Source: Streptomyces huiliensis (GTDB lineage Bacteria; Actinomycetota; Actinomycetes; Streptomycetales; Streptomycetaceae). From it: a DNA stretch of 41,055 nucleotides. The stretch covers positions 1 to 41,055 of the forward strand of contig NZ_JAIQLH010000083.1 in assembly GCF_020037025.1 (NCBI RefSeq). The letters run 5' to 3'. The notes under the pieces were generated by a model. It saw only the letters and a list, made by a program, of their open reading frames with translations, made no database searches and had not been told where the DNA came from. Shown here piece by piece: positions 17,211-24,495 of this stretch (position 1 is the stretch's first letter; every line of letters begins with the position of its first letter). A program made the translations under genes and the position numbers.

Positions 17211-18679
17211 CCCCTCCCGACGAGCACTCCCGTGCCGACGCCGCGCAGGCGGCCCCCCCGCCGCAGTGCCCGGCCCACGCCTACGGGGACGGCGGCGTGG
17301 CCCGGCTCTACGGGCCGACCGCCGAGGACGACCCGATGGGCCTGTACGAGCAGCTGCGCGAGCGGCACGGGGCGGTGGCGCCCGTGCTGCTCAGCGGGGA
17401 CGTCCCGGCCTGGCTGATCCTGGGCTACCGGGAGAACCTCGACGTGACCCGGACGCCGTCGCGGTTCTCCCGCGACTCGCGGGTCTGGCGGGCCATGCGC
17501 GAGGGGCGGATCGGCCCGGAGCACCAGCTGGCGCCCATCACCACCTGGCAGCCCATCTGCTCGATGGCCGACGGGCAGGCGCACGAGCGGTGGCGCGGCG
17601 CCATCAACGACTCCATCGGCCGCTTCGACCGGCGCGGCGTGCGGCGGCACATCACCCGGTTCGCCAACGAGCTCATCGACGAGTTCTGCGCGACGGGCCG
17701 CGCCGACCTGGTGCACGCGTTCGCCGAGCCGCTGCCCATGATGGTGATGACGCAGCTCCTCGGCATGCACGACGAGTACAGCCCGGAACTGGTGCAGGCC
17801 GCCCGCGACATGATCAAGGCCAGCGAGACGGCGGTCCGCAGCAACGCGTTCGTGCAGGCGGCGCTGCGCCGGACGGTGGAGCGCAAGCACCGGGAGCCGG
17901 GGCCCGACTTCACCAGCTGGCTGCTGGAGCACGAGTCCAAGCTGTCGGACGAGGAGGTGCAGCAGCACCTGCGGCTGGTGCTGATCGCCGCGTTCGAGTC
18001 CACGGCGAACCTGATCGCGAACACCCTGCGGATGGTGCTCACCGATCCGCGGTGCCGGGCCAACCTGGCCGGCGGGCACATGACGCTGCCGGACGCGGTC
18101 GAGCAGACGCTGTGGGACGAGCCGCCGTTCATCACCATCCTGGGCCGCTGGGCGACCCAGGACACCGAGCTGGCCGGGCACCGGATCAAGGCCGGGGACG
18201 CCCTGGTCCTGGGACTGGCAGCGGCCAACGTGGACACGGCGATCCGGCCGGACCCCACCACGCCGGTGCACGGCAACCGCTCGCACCTGGCGTTCAGCGG
18301 CGGCGCCCACGAGTGCCCCGGCCAGGACATCGGCCGGGCCATCGCGGACACCGGCATCGACGCGCTGATGTCGCGGCTGCCGGACGTCCGGCTGGCGGTG
18401 GCCGAGTCGGAGCTGAGCTGGTCCTCGTCGCTGATGTCCCGTCACCTCCAGGCGCTGCCGGTGCAGTTCACGGCGGCGGCGCCGCTGCCGGAGGCCCCTC
18501 CCGCGCCGGAGGACGGGCCCCGGGAGCGGGAGGGGGATGGCGGTGCCGGTGATCAGACCTCGGCCGCCGACCGTTCGACGGCCGTCCCGGCCCCGCCGGC
18601 CGACGGCTCCTCCGCCGGGGCGCGCCGGGGGCTCGGCTCGTGGTGGAGGTCGCTGGTCCGGTGGTTCCGGGGGGTGTGA
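17207..18679 (+). CDS. cvnE: CYP157-like cytochrome P450 of the conservon, lacking the K-helix ExxR motif
   Basis: 490 aa. The heme loop FSGGAHECPG is intact (Cys370). The I-helix reads AAFESTANLIA instead of the usual A/G-G-x-D/E-T-T. The K-helix region is VEQTLWDEPP, so the usual E-x-x-R becomes Q-T-L-W (300-303). Loss of ExxR is the hallmark described for the CYP157 family of conservon P450s. After the core (about 425) comes a Pro/Ala-rich linker and a Trp-rich amphipathic end (LGSWWRSLVRWFRGV) that could bind membrane. GTG start overlaps the GTPase stop. The last 127 bp overlap the convergent terpene synthase gene. Substrate unknown; no CYP154 partner is seen beside it. Confidence 0.92.
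   Translation: MTPPDEHSRADAAQAAPPPQCPAHAYGDGGVARLYGPTAEDDPMGLYEQLRERHGAVAPVLLSGDVPAWLILGYRENLDVTRTPSRFSRDSRVWRAMREGRIGPEHQLAPITTWQPICSMADGQAHERWRGAINDSIGRFDRRGVRRHITRFANELIDEFCATGRADLVHAFAEPLPMMVMTQLLGMHDEYSPELVQAARDMIKASETAVRSNAFVQAALRRTVERKHREPGPDFTSWLLEHESKLSDEEVQQHLRLVLIAAFESTANLIANTLRMVLTDPRCRANLAGGHMTLPDAVEQTLWDEPPFITILGRWATQDTELAGHRIKAGDALVLGLAAANVDTAIRPDPTTPVHGNRSHLAFSGGAHECPGQDIGRAIADTGIDALMSRLPDVRLAVAESELSWSSSLMSRHLQALPVQFTAAAPLPEAPPAPEDGPREREGDGGAGDQTSAADRSTAVPAPPADGSSAGARRGLGSWWRSLVRWFRGV
18553..18679. other. 127-bp convergent overlap of P450 and terpene synthase 3' ends
   Basis: Both stop codons are clear: P450 TGA at 18677-18679 (+) and terpene synthase TGA at 18555-18553 (-). 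Each gene uses the overlap for a low-complexity tail outside its catalytic fold. Full-length transcripts would be complementary over at least this length. No intrinsic terminator is seen in between. Confidence 0.85.
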
Positions 18680-19791
18680 GCGAGGGCGTCGAGCTGGTCC
18701 CACCACCACGCGGCGGAGGGGATGGGCAGCGGGCCGGTCGCCGGGTCGCTGGGCGTGTCCCGCCAGGTGATGCCGTACGTGGCCCCCGGCACCGGAAGGT
18801 CGTACCGGTTCCGGGGGCTGGCGTAGCGGGGGGCCTCGTTCATCCAGCGGATGCAGCCGGCGATGTAGTGGCCCAGCGCTTCGAGGTAGCGCCTGAGGTC
18901 GGGTCCGGCGTCGCGGGCGATCCGGTCGCGGAGGTTGAGGAACAGGGTCATGGCCCGGTCCCGGGTGGCGAGGGCCTCGGTGAGGGCCTGTTCGTGGGAG
19001 GTGCCGTTGTGGTGGGCCAGGACGTTGACGATGTTCTGGTCGGTGGTCTCGTGGTCGTCCTCCTTGGCGTAGGAGAACAGGTCGTTGTCGCAGCTGACGA
19101 CGAAGCCGGCGGCCTCGGTGAGCGCCTGGACGGGTGCGGAGGCCAGTTCGGTGGCGGGGACCTCGAAGCCGTTGGCGATCTCGCTCCAGGCGAGCGAGAA
19201 GCGGGTGCCGTTGATCGAGGGGCGCAGCGCCACGTAGTCGGAGAGCGTGGGCATGACGCCGCGTTCGATGTTGCTGACCTGCCAGGAGGCGCCGAACAGC
19301 CAGTCGCGCATGCCCTCGGCCACCCGGCGGAGCTGGACCGGGGTGGCCACGGCGCGGGTCCTGGCGGCGAGGTCTTCCAGGGCGGCGTCGAACGGCGAGT
19401 CGCCGAGCATGGCGGAGCCGGGCGCCTCCAGGCAGCGGGAGATCCGGGCGTTGAGGTCGACGATGTGGGCGGTGTTGACGTCGGCGGCGCCGGTGTCGTG
19501 CCAGATGTCGTCGAGGGCGAACGCCCAGTGGTTCCACTCGATGAAGAGGAGCAGGGGTTCGTCGCGGCCGTGGGGGATCATCCGGCAGCTGAAGTCGGTG
19601 CTGTGGGTGGCGATGCTCCAGGCCCGGTCGGTGGCGTCGCGGAAGATGCCGGTGGCGTCCAGCCAGGCGACGGCCTGTTTCTCCAGTGCGTCGCGGCGGG
19701 GGTGGACGGCATCGGGGATCGGGCAGTAGAAGGGGGGCAGCCGCCAGCCGATGGCGCTGGCGCGCGGCGGGGGTCCGTAGGGGACGAGCAT
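18553..19791 (-). CDS. Class I terpene synthase
   Basis: 412 aa. Asp-rich motif FALDDIWHD (Asp94, 95 and 99), pyrophosphate-sensor Arg190 in YVALRPSINGT, NSE triad NDLFSYAKE (236-244) and the terminal RY pair (RNRYDLP, 329-330) are all intact, so it should be an active ionisation-type cyclase. The N-terminus (RLPPFYCPIPDAVHP) is typical of bacterial terpene synthases. The start lies 2 nt after the methyltransferase stop (TGAGCATG), so the two are translationally coupled. The C-terminal 45 residues (PRNHRTSDLHHEPSPRRAP onward) are low-complexity and lie in the overlap with the P450 gene. The neighbouring methyltransferase suggests a methylated prenyl diphosphate substrate. The product cannot be read from sequence. 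Confidence 0.92.
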   Translation of the reverse strand: MLVPYGPPPRASAIGWRLPPFYCPIPDAVHPRRDALEKQAVAWLDATGIFRDATDRAWSIATHSTDFSCRMIPHGRDEPLLLFIEWNHWAFALDDIWHDTGAADVNTAHIVDLNARISRCLEAPGSAMLGDSPFDAALEDLAARTRAVATPVQLRRVAEGMRDWLFGASWQVSNIERGVMPTLSDYVALRPSINGTRFSLAWSEIANGFEVPATELASAPVQALTEAAGFVVSCDNDLFSYAKEDDHETTDQNIVNVLAHHNGTSHEQALTEALATRDRAMTLFLNLRDRIARDAGPDLRRYLEALGHYIAGCIRWMNEAPRYASPRNRYDLPVPGATYGITWRDTPSDPATGPLPIPSAAWWWDQLDALAHTPRNHRTSDLHHEPSPRRAPAEEPSAGGAGTAVERSAAEV

Positions 19792-19793
19792 GC

Positions 19794-20723
19794 TCAGTTG
19801 CCCTCCATCCGGAAGAGGAGCAGGCGGGTCTCGACGGCGTGGTCGCGCCAGGCGCGGAAGAGCTTGCCGTGAGTGAGGGCGGACTCGTGCAGCCGCTCCA
19901 CGGTGATGGGGGACGGTTCGTCCTCCGTCCGCTGCACCCGGTCGAGTTCGGCGGTGGTCCAGGCCATGGACTGGACCCAGAACTCGGCGACGCGGTCGGT
20001 GATGTCCTCGTCCTGTTCGAGTTCGAAGCCGGCGGCGCGGGCGGCGGAGATGTACTCGGCGAGGGTGCCGAGGCGGGTCTTGTAGTAGCCGTCGATGAAG
20101 GTGGTCCACTCGGGCCGGCAGAGGAAGTGCTCCTGGATGCCGAACCAGCCGCCGGGGCGGAGGGCCTTGGCGACGACGCTGAAGAGGCGTTCGCGGTCCA
20201 TGTAGCCGGAGCTCTCGATGGCGACGGCCGCGTCGTAGCCGGCCTCTTCGCAGAGGTCGTGGATGTCGCCGAGGACCGGGGTGACCAGGTCCTCGACGCC
20301 GGCCTCGCGGACGAGGTCGGCCATCACCGGGACGTGCTTGGCGGTGACGGTGATGGCGGTGACGTTGCTGCCGTACTCCTGGGCCCAGTAGATGGAGCCG
20401 CCGCCGATGCCGCAGCCGATGTCGAAGAGCTGGTGCGGCGGGTTCTCCGGGACGCCCCACAGCCGGGCGGCGTGGTCGAGGACGGTCTCCTGCGAGGCGC
20501 GCAGCCGGTTGCGCAGGACGCGCTGCGAGACGGTGGTGTTGGGGTGGACGCCGGGCTCGAACATGCCGACGTGAAAGTGGATCCGGGGGCCGGGGCCGTA
20601 CTTGTGAAGGATCTCGGCGGTCTTCCGGGAGTAGTACGACGGCACCTGGGCCTCATCACACGCCGCATCCGAAGCTGCGGCCACTTCGGCAGCTGCGGTC
20701 ACCTCGGCGACAAGGTTGTCCAT
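19794..20723 (-). CDS. SAM-dependent C-methyltransferase, probably acting on a prenyl diphosphate
   Basis: 309 aa, class I methyltransferase. SAM motif I is LFDIGCGIGGGSIYWAQEYG (about 99-118), followed by VTAITVTAKH, LGDIHDL (motif II region) and ALRPGGWFGIQE (motif III region). The N-terminus VPSYYSRKTAEILHKYGPGPR, then IHFHVGMFEPG, resembles terpenoid C-methyltransferases such as TleD, BezA or IPP methyltransferase. It does not look like the GPP 2-C-methyltransferase of methylisoborneol pathways. Glu170 in AIESSGY is a candidate base. The ATG has GGAGG about 7 nt upstream. It is first in a two-gene operon with the terpene synthase, which implies that it methylates the synthase's substrate. 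Exact substrate (IPP, GPP or FPP) is unknown. Confidence 0.85.
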   Translation of the reverse strand: MDNLVAEVTAAAEVAAASDAACDEAQVPSYYSRKTAEILHKYGPGPRIHFHVGMFEPGVHPNTTVSQRVLRNRLRASQETVLDHAARLWGVPENPPHQLFDIGCGIGGGSIYWAQEYGSNVTAITVTAKHVPVMADLVREAGVEDLVTPVLGDIHDLCEEAGYDAAVAIESSGYMDRERLFSVVAKALRPGGWFGIQEHFLCRPEWTTFIDGYYKTRLGTLAEYISAARAAGFELEQDEDITDRVAEFWVQSMAWTTAELDRVQRTEDEPSPITVERLHESALTHGKLFRAWRDHAVETRLLLFRMEGN

Positions 20724-21285
20724 GGGATCCCTCCGGGACGTCAACGATCGGTGGACGGATGGAAGGGGAGTCAGGCCGCGGGTGGTTGCCGCGCCCGGCG
20801 GCGACTGGATTGCCGTTCGATCACATGCGCGAGTCACGCCGCCCCCCCAGCAACAAGCGACCAGCATTCCTGTCCAGTTTTGCCCGCTACCTGCCCAGGG
20901 CGGGTCGGCGATAACCCGTGATACGTACCGGCGTACGCCTTTCTGACGCCGCGGGCCAGGATCGTTTCGTTTCACTTTGGACCGTATAGCGCCGTTTCCC
21001 CACCCCGTTGCGATGAGAAAGGCTGAAACTTGCACGCTGTTGTCGGGGTTTTGGCCTCGCCAGGAACCGATATCCGGACGCCCGGCAGATGGCCGGATCC
21101 CGTTCGTGCGTAGGGTGTACGGACGAACGTAGGGGGCGCTCTCACTTGTGAACGTGCGCCCTTTCACGGCGTCCCCCTGTTTCCGGGGCGACGCGGTGGG
21201 CCACAGCCGCCCCTCGGCCGGGCCCGCCACCCGCCGAGCACACTGGTCTCCGGCCGGAACCCCGGCCCCGACGAGGGAGAACGTG
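20724..21285. promoter_or_regulatory. 560-bp divergent region upstream of the methyltransferase/terpene synthase operon
   Basis: No gene seen. It contains a 14-bp palindrome, CGTACCGGCGTACG, at 20924-20937, about 200 bp upstream of the methyltransferase start, and lower-GC stretches at 20940-21060 that are typical of promoters. It must also hold the promoter of the + strand acyltransferase gene. I cannot assign -35/-10 elements with confidence. The palindrome is a candidate operator for the terpene operon. Confidence 0.45.
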
Positions 21286-22869
21286 ATGAGGGTGAGGTTC
21301 CCGGCGCGGGCGTCCGGGCCGGCGGGGGCGCTCGGACCCGCGTCCGGGCCGGCCGCCGCGGGCGGGCGGTGGCGCGCGCCCGGCGCGGTCGTCGCGGGTG
21401 CCCTCCCGGCCCTCGCCTTTCCCGCGCCCTCCCTGTGGTGGCTGGCCTACGTCGCCCTCGTCCCCTGGCTGCTGCTGGTCCGCTCGGCCGACTCGCCGCG
21501 CCGGGCCGCGCGGGAGGCCTGGCTGGGGGGCGCGGGGTTCCTGCTGGCCGTCCATCATTGGCTGCTGCCCAGCCTCCATGTCTTCATCCTGTTGCTGGCG
21601 GCGCTGCTGGGCCTGCTGTGGGTGCCCTGGGGGCTGCTGGTCCACCGGCTGCTGGGCGGCCGTCCGGGGCCCGGCCGGGTGGCGGCGGCCCTGGTGCTGG
21701 TGCCCGCGGGCTGGCTGCTGGCCGAGCTCGTCCGGTCCTGGGAGTATCTGGGCGGCCCCTGGGGGCTGTTGGGCGCGAGCCAGTGGCAGGTCCCGGCGGC
21801 GCTGCGGCTGGCGTCCGTCGGGGGTGTCTGGCTCGTCGGGCTGCTGCTGGTGGCCGTCAACACCGCGCTCGCCGCGGTGCTCGCGCTGCCCCGCGCCCGT
21901 CTCGCCGGCCTGGCCGGGCTGACCGGCTGCGCCGCGGTCACGGCCGGGGTGTGGTGGTGGGCGCCGCAGCCCCGGGCGGCCGGCACCGCGCGGATCGCGA
22001 TCGTGCAGCCGGGCGTGGTCGACGGCCCCGGGAGCGTACGCCGCCGCCTGGACCGCGAGGAGGAGCTCACCCGCTCGCTGGCCGGCCGCGGCGTGGACCT
22101 GGTGGTCTGGGGCGAGAGCAGCGTCGGCACCGACCTCGGTGCCGACCCCGCGCTGCGCGCCCGGCTCTCGGCGCTGTCCCGTACGGTCGGCGCCGACCTG
22201 CTCGTCAACGTGGACGCGCGCCGCTCGGACCGGCCCGGCATCTTCAAGAGCTCGGTGCTGGTCGGCCCGGACGGCCCCACCGGCGACCGCTACGACAAGA
22301 TGCGGCTGGTCCCCTTCGGCGAGTACGTGCCCGCCCGGTCGCTGCTGGGCTGGGCCACGTCGGTGGGCAAGGCGGCGACCGAGGACCGCAGGCGCGGGGA
22401 CCGGCAGGTGGTGACGCGGCTGCCGTCCGGGCGCGGCGCGGGGCTGCGGATCGGCCCGCTGGTGTGCTTCGAGACGGCGTTCCCCGACATGAGCCGGCAC
22501 CTGGCCGCCGACGGCGCCCGGGTGCTCGTCGCGCAGTCCTCGACCTCGTCGTTCCAGCACGGCTGGGCGCCCGGGCAGCACGCGTCGCTGGCCGCGCTGC
22601 GGGCCGCCGAGACCTGGCGGCCGATGGTGCACGCCACGCTGACCGGGGTGAGCGCGGTGGCCGACGCGCACGGCCGCACGGTCGGCCCCCGGCTGGGGAC
22701 CGGCACCTCGGCGGCGGCCGTGTACGACGTCCCGCTGGCGAGCGGCACCAGCCCGTACGTGCGGGCCGGGGACTGGGCGGTGTACGCGGCGCTGGCCGCC
22801 CTGGTCCTCTGGTGCGGCGCCGAGGGCGCGCGGGCCCTCGTCAGGCGCCGTGCTTCTCCACGGCGTTGA
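21286..22869 (+). CDS. lnt: Apolipoprotein N-acyltransferase
   Basis: 527 aa. About six to seven membrane segments (about 33-235), then a nitrilase-like C-terminal domain with the Glu-Lys-Cys triad: Glu in VVWGESSVGT, Lys in YDKMRLVPFGEYVP, Cys in LVCFETAFPD. The family transfers a third acyl chain to the N-terminal Cys of lipoproteins. QSSTSSFQHGWAPGQH near the end is also characteristic. The start chosen has GGGAGA upstream; a GTG one codon earlier is equally possible. Streptomyces often carry two Lnt-like genes, so this may be one of a pair. Its last 29 bp overlap the convergent oxidoreductase gene. Confidence 0.92.
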   Translation: MRVRFPARASGPAGALGPASGPAAAGGRWRAPGAVVAGALPALAFPAPSLWWLAYVALVPWLLLVRSADSPRRAAREAWLGGAGFLLAVHHWLLPSLHVFILLLAALLGLLWVPWGLLVHRLLGGRPGPGRVAAALVLVPAGWLLAELVRSWEYLGGPWGLLGASQWQVPAALRLASVGGVWLVGLLLVAVNTALAAVLALPRARLAGLAGLTGCAAVTAGVWWWAPQPRAAGTARIAIVQPGVVDGPGSVRRRLDREEELTRSLAGRGVDLVVWGESSVGTDLGADPALRARLSALSRTVGADLLVNVDARRSDRPGIFKSSVLVGPDGPTGDRYDKMRLVPFGEYVPARSLLGWATSVGKAATEDRRRGDRQVVTRLPSGRGAGLRIGPLVCFETAFPDMSRHLAADGARVLVAQSSTSSFQHGWAPGQHASLAALRAAETWRPMVHATLTGVSAVADAHGRTVGPRLGTGTSAAAVYDVPLASGTSPYVRAGDWAVYAALAALVLWCGAEGARALVRRRASPRR

Positions 22870-23746
22870 CGATCCGCTCGCACAGCGCGTGGGTGCGCAG
22901 GGCGTCCTCGGCGTCGAGGGTCCTGCCCTCCCGGACCGCGTCGAGGAACGCCGTCACGCACTGCTCGATACCGCGCTGCCGGGCGACCGGCGTCCAGTCG
23001 CCGCGCCGCCGCGCGGTGCGCGCGCCGTGGTGGTCGACGACCTCGGCGAGGTCGCGGACCTCCCGTTTCCGGTCCTGCCCGGAGACCTCCAGGATCTCCT
23101 CGACGGATCCGCTCCGGCGGTTCATGACGCCGAGGGCGGTGAACCCGTCGCCCGCGAGCGTGAGGACGAGGTGCTCCAGCAGGCCGTCGGCGACCCGGGC
23201 CCGGACGTCCACGTCCTCCACCGGGCCGGGTGCCAGGAAGCGGAGCGTGTCGACGACGTGGATGAAGTCGTCGTAGATCATCGACCGCGCGTCCTCGGCC
23301 AGGTCCACCCGGTTCTTCTGGAGGACGACGAGGTCGCGGGGGTGGTCGAGGCAGTCCGCGTAGCCGGGCGCGTACCGGCGGTTGAAGCCGACGGTGAGCG
23401 GTACGCCGCGGTCCTGGGCCAGGCCGACGAGGCGTTCGCAGTCGGCGAGTTCGCGGGCGAGCGGCTTGTCGACGAAGACCGGCACGTCCGCCGCCAGCAG
23501 CCGGCCGACGATCTCCGGGTGGACGGCGGTGGGGGCGTGCACGAGGACGGCGTCCGGGCCTGCGGCGAGCAGCGCGTCCAGGTCGGTGTGGCGGTGCGCC
23601 TCGGGTATGCGGTAGGCGTCTCCGACGGCGGCCAGGGTGGCGGGGGTTCTGGTCTGCAGGTGCAGTTCCAGTCCGGGCAGGGCGCCGAGCACCGGCAGGT
23701 ACGCCTTCCGCGCGATGTCACCGAGTCCGATACAGCCGACCTTCAC
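22841..23746 (-). CDS. Gfo/Idh/MocA family oxidoreductase
   Basis: 301 aa. N-terminal Rossmann fold VGCIGLGDIARKAYLPVLGALPG with NAD(P) binding, HAPTAVHPEIVGRLLAADVPVFVDKPLA, where DKP replaces the usual EKP, and GFNRRYAPGY. The C-terminal domain contains YDDFIHVVDTLRFLAPG, in which the H-x-x-D pattern fits the family. Members act on sugars, inositol or related polyols, but the substrate cannot be read here. GTG start with a perfect AGGAGG 4 nt upstream. Monocistronic, divergent from the DinB-like gene and convergent with lnt. Confidence 0.92.
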   Translation of the reverse strand: MKVGCIGLGDIARKAYLPVLGALPGLELHLQTRTPATLAAVGDAYRIPEAHRHTDLDALLAAGPDAVLVHAPTAVHPEIVGRLLAADVPVFVDKPLARELADCERLVGLAQDRGVPLTVGFNRRYAPGYADCLDHPRDLVVLQKNRVDLAEDARSMIYDDFIHVVDTLRFLAPGPVEDVDVRARVADGLLEHLVLTLAGDGFTALGVMNRRSGSVEEILEVSGQDRKREVRDLAEVVDHHGARTARRRGDWTPVARQRGIEQCVTAFLDAVREGRTLDAEDALRTHALCERIVNAVEKHGA

Positions 23747-23878
23747 GTGGCCTCCTTGATGCGTGCGTCCATGCAGCATACGGGGGAGTTCCGGGCGCCC
23801 CCCGAGCGCTCCCGGCGCCGTGGGCCCGGGGGCGAAATGGCGTGGCGGCCCGTCCGGCTCCCGGGGAAGATGACCTCC

Positions 23879-24394
23879 ATGACCGAACCCGAGCGGCGCA
23901 AGCCGCCCCACATCGCCGACGAACCCACCGCCCTGGAGGCGTTCCTGGAGTTCCAGCGGGCCACCCTGGAGCAAAAGTGCGCGGGCCTGGACGAGGCGGG
24001 GCTGCGCACCGCCTCCGTGCCGCCGTCCACGATGACGCTGCTGGGACTCGTCCGGCACCTGGCCGACGTCGAACGCCATTGGTACCGGCGGGTGTTCGCG
24101 GGCGAGGACGCGCCGCCGCGGTTCTACGACGACGAGAACCTCGAAGGCGACTTCGAGTTCCCCGCGGAGGCCACCTGGGAGGAGGCCCTCGCCGCCTGGC
24201 GGGAGGAGGTGGCGGCGGCCCGCGCGGCGGTGCGCGGGCGCTCGCTGGAGGAGCTGAGCGCGGCCGGGCACCACAAGACCGGGCAGCCGGTGGGGCTGCG
24301 GTGGATCCACCTGCACATGATCGAGGAGTACGCGCGGCACAACGGTCACGCGGACCTCATCCGTGAGCGCGTCGACGGCGCGACCGGGGTGTGA
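23879..24394 (+). CDS. DinB-like (DUF664) protein
   Basis: 171 aa, four-helix DinB/DUF664 fold. Conserved features are LEAFLEFQRATLEQKCAGLDEAG, LLGLVRHLADVERHWYRRVF and IHLHMIEEYARHNGHADLIRE, with three histidines (in RHLADVE, HLHM and RHNGH) placed to bind a divalent metal. Many members are thiol S-transferases (bacillithiol or mycothiol dependent), but several are of unknown role; in an actinobacterium mycothiol would be the likely thiol. The start chosen has GGGGA about 10 nt upstream; an ATG at 23870 is too close to that site. Monocistronic. Confidence 0.9.
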   Translation: MTEPERRKPPHIADEPTALEAFLEFQRATLEQKCAGLDEAGLRTASVPPSTMTLLGLVRHLADVERHWYRRVFAGEDAPPRFYDDENLEGDFEFPAEATWEEALAAWREEVAAARAAVRGRSLEELSAAGHHKTGQPVGLRWIHLHMIEEYARHNGHADLIRERVDGATGV

Positions 24395-24430
24395 CGTACG
24401 ACGGGGGGTGTGACGTACGACGAGGGGGGC
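24388..24430. repeat. Short direct repeat after the DinB-like gene
   Basis: Two copies of GTGTGACGTACGACG lie about 20 bp apart, the first containing the TGA stop of the DinB-like gene. Each copy contains the palindrome CGTACG. Function unknown. Confidence 0.5.
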
Positions 24431-24495
24431 GCGCGGGCCTGACCGGCACTCCGCGTCACCCTTGAGGGGAATCCCCAACGCGGGCTGGAGCGGGC

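Noticed and set aside
18553..20723. 2-methylisoborneol synthase and GPP methyltransferase pair
   Set aside because: The methyltransferase does not look like the GPP methyltransferase of that pathway as I remember it, and no cyclic-nucleotide-binding/encapsulin gene accompanies the pair. A search is needed to be certain.
22841..22869. 29-bp convergent overlaps at lnt/oxidoreductase and, with the same length, at 35832-35860
   Set aside because: Short overlaps of convergent stops are common in this genome type and the equal length appears to be coincidence.
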